Origin: Saprospiraceae bacterium | Lineage (GTDB): Bacteria > Bacteroidota > Bacteroidia > Chitinophagales > Saprospiraceae | DNA length: 55,980 bases | Assembly: GCA_020437105.1 (NCBI GenBank) | Contig: JAGQWR010000057.1 | Span: 1-55,980, forward strand | Reading direction: 5' to 3' | The notes under the pieces: generated by a model | The model's database searches: none | Told to the model about the DNA's origin: nothing | What the model saw: the letters and a program-made list of their open reading frames with translations, nothing else | Shown: piece by piece, positions 17,515 to 23,508 of the stretch | How positions within the stretch are numbered: position 1 is the first letter of the stretch | Layout: each line of letters starts with the position of its first letter | Position numbers and translations under genes: made by a program

Positions 17515-18009
17515 TTAGTCTTCAGGATTAAAAACCTGTTCGATGGTTTTCTTCAATTCCTGGAGTCTATTTGAGCCGAGGAAGTAAACGTCTCCATCTT
17601 TTGTTCGAATTTGCAAGCCGTTCCGCCCATTCGCTGAAAAGCGTTTCTCATGATTGAAGGTAATATTACCACCCTGGTATTGCTGTAGTATGGGCGTTTT
17701 GACGATCTCGCAACTCTCCACTTCCTCCCAGGGAATACGTTTTTTTCGGCTATGTAATGGACTCAGTTTATAGTCAATGCCTTTCTCCGTAATGGAGAGC
17801 TTCATTTTTAGGGAAGTCACATACCAAAGCAGGCCCGAAAGACCGCCAAGAATGAGCACGGAAAAAATGATTTCGCCTGTTTGTATTTGATTACTCAGGA
17901 ATAATAACTGAAATAAACGAATACTGGTCAGAATCAGCAAGAGCCCTGTTACACCGTAAAAAAAAGGGCCTTTATAGCGAGATGTTTCCTTATATAGTTT
18001 CTTAGACAT
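17515..18009 (-). CDS. Two-TM membrane protein with PH-like domain
   Basis: 164 residues. Two membrane segments (about 15-37 and 46-66) form a hairpin, followed by a cytoplasmic domain of about 100 residues that starts MKLSITEKGIDYKLSPLHSRKKRIPWEEVE and ends NRLQELKKTIEQVF. The RxIPWEEVxxCEI phrase is typical of bacterial PH-like domains. No catalytic residues are visible; such proteins are usually of unknown function. It sits downstream of the histidine kinase/response regulator pair on the same strand and has three 11-bp-phased boxes (18039-18071) directly in front, so it may belong to that regulon. Confidence 0.75.
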   Translation of the reverse strand: MSKKLYKETSRYKGPFFYGVTGLLLILTSIRLFQLLFLSNQIQTGEIIFSVLILGGLSGLLWYVTSLKMKLSITEKGIDYKLSPLHSRKKRIPWEEVESCEIVKTPILQQYQGGNITFNHEKRFSANGRNGLQIRTKDGDVYFLGSNRLQELKKTIEQVFNPED

Positions 18010-18038
18010 GGGTTTGATTTTTTTGAATTTTACTGCAA

Positions 18039-18071
18039 GTTAACCTAAAGTTTACATTAAGTTAACATTGA
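18039..18071. promoter_or_regulatory. Three tandem 11-bp boxes, candidate OmpR-type response regulator site
   Basis: GTTAACCTAAA, GTTTACATTAA and GTTAACATTGA follow each other without gaps (18039-18049, 18050-18060, 18061-18071). One box per helical turn is what OmpR/PhoB-type regulators bind. The site lies 30-62 bp before the PH-like gene start and resembles the array at 20096-20143 next to the kinase gene. That the neighbouring response regulator binds here is inference. Confidence 0.6.
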
Positions 18072-18122
18072 ATAAACCCATCTGCTGGTGAAATCGTTCG
18101 CTTTGGCCTTTGTTTTTTAAAA

Positions 18123-18812
18123 TTAATCGGCCACTTTAAGGATAAATCCAACCCGAAACACATTCTCAATAGAGATATTTGGGTCATTTTGGAGGAGTTT
18201 CCGCAATCTGGAGATAAACACATCAAAACTTCGACCCAGAAAATAATCGCGTCGGCCATACACCTGCTCTACAGCTTCATCGCGCCGCAGGATCTGGTTT
18301 TTATTCTGGCATAGGAGCATGAGTATTTCTGTTTCCTTTTCGGTCATTCGTTTGGTTTCTTTATCGCAGGAGAGTTCTTGCATCTGGGGATTAAAACGAT
18401 ACGTTCCGATTTGATAAACTTTGGGCACTTTTTTATCCTCCGGCTTTCGCCGAAAGATGACCTCCAGTTTGCATAAAAGCTCGTCCTCATCAAAGGGTTT
18501 GGTGATATAGTCTTCCGCACCGCAAGCATAGCCTTTCAATTTATCCTCCTTTCTGGATTTGGCGGTCAGAAAGAGAAAAGGCATATCAAATTCAGCCTGC
18601 TTTAATTTTTCAGCCAGCCCAAATCCGTCCATTCCAGGCATGGTTACATCCAGCAGACAGAGATCAAAGGTGGTGCGTTGCAAAGTCTGCCAAGCCATTT
18701 GGGCATCTTTACAGAGTTTTACCTGGTATCCGGCTTCTTCCAGCAACTCAACAAGCAGGAAGCCCAGATTGAGGTCGTCTTCAACCAGTAAGACGCGTTT
18801 TGTATCAAGCAT
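18123..18812 (-). CDS. OmpR-family response regulator
   Basis: 229 residues. The receiver domain (1-120) shows the acidic pair E11-D12-D13, phosphoacceptor D55 in LLDVTMPGMDG, the conserved T in FLFLTAKSR and K in YITKPFDEDEL. The C-terminal winged helix (about 135-228) has MTEKETEILMLLCQNKNQIL and SFDVFISRLRKLL, the recognition region of the OmpR/PhoB class. It lies immediately downstream of the histidine kinase gene with an 8-nt overlap, so the pair is co-translated. The type resembles RprX/RprY-like systems of Bacteroidota, but the signal is unknown. Candidate target sites in 11-bp phase are at 18039-18071 and 20096-20143. Confidence 0.95.
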   Translation of the reverse strand: MLDTKRVLLVEDDLNLGFLLVELLEEAGYQVKLCKDAQMAWQTLQRTTFDLCLLDVTMPGMDGFGLAEKLKQAEFDMPFLFLTAKSRKEDKLKGYACGAEDYITKPFDEDELLCKLEVIFRRKPEDKKVPKVYQIGTYRFNPQMQELSCDKETKRMTEKETEILMLLCQNKNQILRRDEAVEQVYGRRDYFLGRSFDVFISRLRKLLQNDPNISIENVFRVGFILKVAD

Positions 18813-20034
18813 TTGCGTGGGCTTTTTGAGGCAGGCAAATAAAAAAAGTGCTTCCTTTTCCGGGTTTGCTTTCCAGTCGGATTTGGCCCCGGTGTTTCTC
18901 TATGATCTGTTTCACATAATAGAGCCCCAGGCCAAAGCCATTGCTTTTGCCGGATGTTTGTCCGAAAGGATCAAAGGCCTTATAGGCTTGTTGAGCATTC
19001 ATCCCAATGCCATTATCTTGAAATTTTAACAAAGTCTGGCCGGAGTCAGTAGTCAGGTCGATACTAATTATTGCATGATCCGGGCTAAATTTCAAGGCAT
19101 TATCTATCAGATTTCGAATGACATTGCTGAGGTGGTGGAAGTCTCCAAAAACGGAATAGGAAACAGTAGGATCAAGATGCACTTCCACCTGTGTGTGTTT
19201 TTCTTCAATCCGAAAATGCATGTCTTGCAGGACTTCTTCCAGAATATCCTGGAGTTCCAGGTGTTCCCATTTAAATTCATAGTCTCCCCGGTCGAGTTTG
19301 GCTACATGTAAAATGCATTCTATCTGTTTTTGCAGCCGCTGGTTTTCTGCCTGAATAACCTGCACATAGCGGTCCATTTTTTCAGCCCCATCCTGTTTTT
19401 TCAGGCGGTTTAGGGCAAGCGAAATATTCGTGATCGGCGTCCTGAATTCATGAGCCATGTTGTTGAAAATATCAACGGCAACAGCGTGCAGGCGTTGATG
19501 CTGCATATAACGGAGGAGGGTAAGTACAAATAGGCCACAAACAAAAAGCAACAAAATAATAGAGGAGCCTGCCATAAAACCGAGTTCCTGAACAACATAA
19601 GCTCTTTTTCCCAAAAATTGCACCCGCAGTGTATGATCGTCTTGCGTGAGAGGCTGCATGGAAGAACAATACATGGCATTGGATTTGTTCTCAGCGGCTT
19701 CCGGGATAACATCAAATTCGAAGCGCAGATCAATCTCATATCGCCGGAGCGTCGATTCGAGCATGTCTTTTAATTCGGCGCTACCCAGATCCGAGCGAAA
19801 GCTGGGGGAGGAGCACTGGTTCAGCGGCTTAAAAAAATCAAAGTTGATCTTATCCGATTGGAATTGACTACCCAATTCATCAATCGCACTACAAAGTGCC
19901 ATCGTGACCTTTTGATCAAATTGCTCTTCAACAAGCTGCTGGGATTGTCGAAGCCAATTGACCTGAAATAACAATAATAAGACGATCGCGAGCGCCGAAG
20001 CGCCAATGATCCATCCGGGTTTTCGAAATTGCAT
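18805..20034 (-). CDS. Sensor histidine kinase
   Basis: 409 residues. Membrane segments at about 8-26 and 155-174 flank a periplasmic sensor domain of about 125 residues that contains three Cys (C48, C74, C123). The cytoplasmic part has the H box NNMAHEFRTPITNISLAL (H195), N box NVIRNLIDNALKFS (about 304-317), G1 DNGIGM (340-345) and G2 GFGLGL (366-371), a complete HisKA plus HATPase pair. It is the first gene of a two-gene operon with the response regulator and is divergent from the Cys-rich secreted protein at 20192. The periplasmic Cys residues make redox or metal sensing conceivable, but this is inference only. Confidence 0.95.
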   Translation of the reverse strand: MQFRKPGWIIGASALAIVLLLLFQVNWLRQSQQLVEEQFDQKVTMALCSAIDELGSQFQSDKINFDFFKPLNQCSSPSFRSDLGSAELKDMLESTLRRYEIDLRFEFDVIPEAAENKSNAMYCSSMQPLTQDDHTLRVQFLGKRAYVVQELGFMAGSSIILLLFVCGLFVLTLLRYMQHQRLHAVAVDIFNNMAHEFRTPITNISLALNRLKKQDGAEKMDRYVQVIQAENQRLQKQIECILHVAKLDRGDYEFKWEHLELQDILEEVLQDMHFRIEEKHTQVEVHLDPTVSYSVFGDFHHLSNVIRNLIDNALKFSPDHAIISIDLTTDSGQTLLKFQDNGIGMNAQQAYKAFDPFGQTSGKSNGFGLGLYYVKQIIEKHRGQIRLESKPGKGSTFFICLPQKAHANA

Positions 20035-20095
20035 ACGGCAGGGAATAATTGTTGCTCCACAAAATTCACTAAAAAAATAGTCACCTGAAGTGCTT

Positions 20096-20143
20096 TAACA
20101 ACTCCCTAACAACTTCCTAACAAGCGTTTAGCGCGCTTAACAA
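20096..20143. promoter_or_regulatory. Phased TAACAA boxes, candidate OmpR-type operator in a divergent promoter region
   Basis: TAACAA occurs at 20096-20101, 20107-20112 and 20118-20123, exactly 11 bp apart, and again at 20138-20143 (20 bp further). The array is in the 157-bp spacer between the kinase gene (-) and the Cys-rich protein gene (+), upstream of a CACCTTTG (20155-20162) that resembles the Bacteroidota -7 box. Spacing of one helical turn is the classic layout for OmpR/PhoB regulators. Autoregulation by 18123-18812 is inferred. Confidence 0.65.
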
Positions 20144-20154
20144 CTACTTAGACC

Positions 20155-20162
20155 CACCTTTG
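20155..20162 (+). promoter_or_regulatory. Possible -7 promoter element of the Cys-rich gene
   Basis: CACCTTTG resembles the Bacteroidota -7 consensus TAnnTTTG at the TTTG half, 29 nt before the ATG at 20192. A near-identical GACCTTTG (20793-20800) sits before the outer membrane protein gene at 20850. No clear -33 TTTG was found. Confidence 0.35.
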
Positions 20163-20191
20163 TATCATCTTATTCACTAAAAATAGAAACC

Positions 20192-20563
20192 ATGAAATCA
20201 TTTTTGATGTATCTGGGTATGACACTGGCTCTTGGCATGATTAGCCAAGCTGCAATTGCACAAGCTCCTTCCTGCAAGGCTATGAAATCTGAAACGACTG
20301 CCTGTTCGGCGAAAGCCGAAGCAACCAGCGCTTCCCTAAATGCAGCACCGGCAGAGTCAACAAAATGCGGGACTGTTGCAGCTTCGCCTTTCCAGCTTGT
20401 ATTCAATAAGGAAACGGAAGAGCCGGCAAATTGCAATCCGGGATGTGCCCCCGCTTCTTGCGCACCTGCTTCCTGCAAGCCTTTATGCCAGGGACCTGCA
20501 GGCAAAACGGCTTCTCTGGATAAAAAAGAGACAGAAAAGCTGGCGCTGAAAGAAGAGGAATAA
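20192..20563 (+). CDS. Small secreted Cys-rich protein
   Basis: 123 residues. Signal peptide MKSFLMYLGMTLALGMISQA with likely cleavage after AIA. The mature part has eight Cys (C28, C38, C59, C81, C85, C90, C95, C99); the last five are spaced C-x3-C-x4-C-x4-C-x3-C in a Pro/Ala/Ser-rich stretch, and the tail is rich in Lys and Glu. Even Cys number in an exported protein fits disulfides, or thiolate metal binding. I do not recognise a family. It is divergent from the kinase/regulator operon across an 11-bp-phased operator array, so it is probably a main target of that system. Metal buffering or envelope stress are guesses. Confidence 0.75.
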   Translation: MKSFLMYLGMTLALGMISQAAIAQAPSCKAMKSETTACSAKAEATSASLNAAPAESTKCGTVAASPFQLVFNKETEEPANCNPGCAPASCAPASCKPLCQGPAGKTASLDKKETEKLALKEEE

Positions 20564-20615
20564 GTCTTTATTCTTTATACAATAACGCATCATTTTTGTT
20601 CTACTTACGTATTGT

Positions 20616-20656
20616 GAAATGGGAGCCCGATTATTTTCAGGCCCCCATTTCTACTT
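20616..20656 (+). terminator. Intrinsic terminator after the Cys-rich gene
   Basis: GAAATGGG-a-GCC (20616-20627) pairs with GGC-c-CCCATTTC (20640-20651) with one bulged mismatch; a T-rich stretch follows. It separates the Cys-rich gene from the outer membrane protein gene. Confidence 0.65.
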
Positions 20657-20718
20657 TTGTCGATCAGTTAGCACTGCTCGTAGAATGGAATTTTGTCCTG
20701 TGGTGGTTTGATAGATAT

Positions 20719-20737
20719 TTGACACTGTTATGACACT
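20719..20737. promoter_or_regulatory. TGACACT direct repeat with 11-bp spacing
   Basis: TGACACT at 20720-20726 and 20731-20737, one helical turn apart, in the spacer before the outer membrane protein gene. The TTGACA/ATGACA core (20719, 20730) is a degenerate relative of the TTAACA boxes next to the two-component genes. It may be a weaker site of the same regulator or an unrelated operator. Confidence 0.4.
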
Positions 20738-20792
20738 TGCGGCATTTTGAACCGATGGTCAAGCCTTTTTAGAAGTTAGACAACTTTCGCTT

Positions 20793-20800
20793 GACCTTTG
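20793..20800 (+). promoter_or_regulatory. Possible -7 promoter element of the outer membrane protein gene
   Basis: GACCTTTG, 49 nt before the ATG at 20850, resembles the TTTG half of the Bacteroidota -7 box and shares ACCTTTGT with the element before the Cys-rich gene (20155-20162). Confidence 0.3.
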
Positions 20801-20849
20801 TGTCGTTCCACATGATAAGTAACCCACTGTTAATCAATATTCGAAACTA

Positions 20850-23297
20850 ATGAAACAGCTTTTCACGCTCATCCTGTCTCTGGGATGTTTAGCACTTTCT
20901 GCTCAAACGGCCAGTATTAAAGGCCAATTACAAGACAACGAAAGCGAGCCGGTAATTTTTGCAAATGTATTGCTGTATGCCCAATCAGACAGCAGCCTGG
21001 TAAAGGTGGAAACAACCGATGATGCCGGGGTATTTCAAATGAAAGGCCTTGCTGCCGGACAGTATTTCCTGAAGTCAACTTATATTGGCCTTTCCGATTT
21101 AGTTGTTCCGGATATTTCCCTTTCTGGGAATCAGCAATTAGACCTGAATAAACTGGTCTTTGAACCTGCGGCTATTGAGTTGGCCGAAGCAACAGTAACA
21201 GCTTCCAGAGCAATGGTGGAGATAAAACCCGACCGTACCATTTTTAATGTGCAGGGTACGATCAATTCCACCGGCTCAGATGCAATAGAACTTTTACGCA
21301 AATCTCCAGGGGTAACTGTCGATAACAATGACAATATCAATGTATTGGGACGCGCAGGCGTGCTCCTGTATGTGGACGGCAAACGCCTGCCACTAAACGG
21401 AGAGGAACTCACCAATTACCTGAAAAATTTGCCTGCCGACCAGATTGACCGGATTGAAATTATCACCAACCCGGGTGCGAAGTATGAAGCGGAAGGTAAT
21501 GCGGGTATCATTGATATTCGCCTGAAAAGGGACGAGAATCTGGGAGCCAACGGTTCACTAAGCAGCACTTTCAGTCAGGGGCAATACCACAACTTTAACC
21601 TGAATGGCAGCGGTAACTATCGGAATAAATTCATGAATGTATTCGGAACTGCCGGCGGTGGCCAGGGTGCCGGATTCCACAATATGGATTTTCTGAGTTA
21701 CCAGAACAATGTTGTTTTAAATGAAACAAATAAAGGTATTCACGATTGGAAATATTTAAACCTTCGATTGGGAACCGATTTTTTTATTGGTGATAACCAC
21801 ACGGTTGGATTTCTGCTGAGTGCAGGAGGCAGCAATGGTGGCAATGATGGATTCAACAAAATTGAGATTTCTAATCAGGCAACCCCTGAATTAATGGACA
21901 GTAGTCTGGTTGCAAATACCGATGCTTCCCGAATGAATCGCCAGAATACCTACAACCTGAACTATCGTTTTGATAACAAGGAAGGTCGAACTGTAAATGT
22001 TGATGCCGATTACGGTGCCTATACAAATGATAATAATCGTTTGCAGGATAACACCTACTATTCCGGAAGCGGAGAAACGATTCTGAGTCAGATTCTGACC
22101 CGATTCAATACCCCGACCAATATTGATATCTATTCTTTTAAAATTGACTACGAGGATGAATTATTGGGCGGAACACTTGGTCTTGGTACTAAATTAAGTC
22201 GGGTAGTTTCAGACAACTCATTCTATGTATATGATGTGATTAACGATACAGATATCCGGGATGACTCCATTTCAAATTTATTTGATTACGAGGAGAATGT
22301 ATATGCGGGCTATATTAACTACGCCAGAAGTATAAATGATAAATGGAGCTTTTCTGCAGGTGTTCGGGCAGAACAAACAGATGCCATGGGAAATCTCCAG
22401 GCCTTTTTGGTGGATTTGATGGAACCTCCGGTAGAATTAAATTACCTGAGCTGGTTTCCCAGTGCCGGACTAACCTGGCAAGCGGGTCCGAAACACACGC
22501 TTTCGCTGAATTACGGCCGTCGGATCAATCGTCCGGATTACAATGTATTGAATCCCTTTAATAACCAGTTGAGCCAATTGTCGTACGAGAAAGGAAACCC
22601 ATTCCTGCGCCCGGAGATCGTGAACAACCTGGAGCTCGGATATACACTGGCATACCGGTACAACTTCAAATTATCTTATAGTCTAACCACAGATCAGATT
22701 ACCCGTTTGATCGGACCAGATGAAGAAAATCCGCTTGCCAGCTTTATCTCTTGGGATAATCTGGCCGAGCAAACGATCATTGGTCTGAACATAAGTGCTC
22801 CTGTACAGGTTACAAAATGGTGGAATGCCTATGTAAATGCCAGTGCCGGATATCTGGACAATCAGGCAGATTATGGTGAAGGTGCAGTTGTGGATATCCA
22901 GGCATTCACTTACAACTTTTACCAACAGTCAACTTTTGACCTTCCAAAAGGCTTAAAGGCGGAGATTTCCGGTTGGTACTCCGGTCCCGGAGTATGGGGT
23001 GGCGTATTCAAATATGAGCCAAGCTGGAGTTTGAATCTTGGTTTACAGCGTCGCTTCCTAAATGATCAATTGAATGTACGTGTAAGCGCAAATGATATTT
23101 TCTTTACTTCCGGTTGGAGTGGCGTGAGTTCCTTCAATGGGTTGGAATCAATTGGTTCCGGGAATTGGGATAGCCGCCGTGTTTCACTGAGCATCAGCTA
23201 CAACTTTGGTAACCAGAAAGTAAAATCTCGCAGACGCAATACCGGGATAGAAGATGAGGCTGGCCGTGTTGGAGGCGGTGAAGGTGGCGGACAATAG
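20850..23297 (+). CDS. Outer membrane beta-barrel protein with CarboxypepD_reg and TonB plug-like domains
   Basis: 815 residues. Signal peptide (KQLFTLILSLGCLALSAQ), a carboxypeptidase-regulatory-like Ig fold (about 21-105, IKGQLQDNESEPVIFANVLL ... GLAAGQYFLK), a plug-like domain (about 115-225: FNVQGTINSTGSDAIELLRK, VLLYVDGKRLP, IEIITNPGAKYEAEGNAGII), and a long beta-barrel of alternating strands ending near VSLSISYNFGNQ. This is the outer membrane beta-barrel family related to TonB-dependent receptors, with a 25-residue Arg- and Gly-rich tail after the last strand. Family members are thought to import ligands or act in envelope biogenesis, but substrates are mostly unknown. It lies downstream of the Cys-rich gene with a terminator between them. 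Confidence 0.9.
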   Translation: MKQLFTLILSLGCLALSAQTASIKGQLQDNESEPVIFANVLLYAQSDSSLVKVETTDDAGVFQMKGLAAGQYFLKSTYIGLSDLVVPDISLSGNQQLDLNKLVFEPAAIELAEATVTASRAMVEIKPDRTIFNVQGTINSTGSDAIELLRKSPGVTVDNNDNINVLGRAGVLLYVDGKRLPLNGEELTNYLKNLPADQIDRIEIITNPGAKYEAEGNAGIIDIRLKRDENLGANGSLSSTFSQGQYHNFNLNGSGNYRNKFMNVFGTAGGGQGAGFHNMDFLSYQNNVVLNETNKGIHDWKYLNLRLGTDFFIGDNHTVGFLLSAGGSNGGNDGFNKIEISNQATPELMDSSLVANTDASRMNRQNTYNLNYRFDNKEGRTVNVDADYGAYTNDNNRLQDNTYYSGSGETILSQILTRFNTPTNIDIYSFKIDYEDELLGGTLGLGTKLSRVVSDNSFYVYDVINDTDIRDDSISNLFDYEENVYAGYINYARSINDKWSFSAGVRAEQTDAMGNLQAFLVDLMEPPVELNYLSWFPSAGLTWQAGPKHTLSLNYGRRINRPDYNVLNPFNNQLSQLSYEKGNPFLRPEIVNNLELGYTLAYRYNFKLSYSLTTDQITRLIGPDEENPLASFISWDNLAEQTIIGLNISAPVQVTKWWNAYVNASAGYLDNQADYGEGAVVDIQAFTYNFYQQSTFDLPKGLKAEISGWYSGPGVWGGVFKYEPSWSLNLGLQRRFLNDQLNVRVSANDIFFTSGWSGVSSFNGLESIGSGNWDSRRVSLSISYNFGNQKVKSRRRNTGIEDEAGRVGGGEGGGQ

Positions 23298-23330
23298 ATA
23301 GGGGAGGGTTTGTCCCTCTGGTCCAAACGT

Positions 23331-23477
23331 GGAGCGCCCGCCTGATGCGGGCTGTGGAGAGTGCCAATTGCTTCGCTCTGGCACTGTTGAGAAGAACGTT
23401 TAATGAAATTGAACAATTCTCAACAGGCGACAGCGTAGCGTATCGCCGCTCCACAGCCCGCAACAGGCGGGCGCTCC
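23331..23477. other. 147-bp four-way-junction (cloverleaf-like) element
   Basis: Outer arms of 29 bp (23331-23359 and 23449-23477) are complementary with a single mismatch. Inside, three hairpins follow one another almost without unpaired bases: AGTGCCA/TGGCACT (23360-23385), GTTGAGAA/TTCTCAAC (23386-23424) and GGCGA/TCGCC (23426-23447). As RNA on either strand, or as extruded DNA, it would form a four-way junction. It lies between convergent genes, in both 3' regions. No coding capacity is evident. A mobile miniature element, a structured RNA or an elaborate terminator are all possible. Confidence 0.8.
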
Positions 23478-23508
23478 CCATTTTCAGCTCCGCTGAAATC
23501 TCCCCAAG

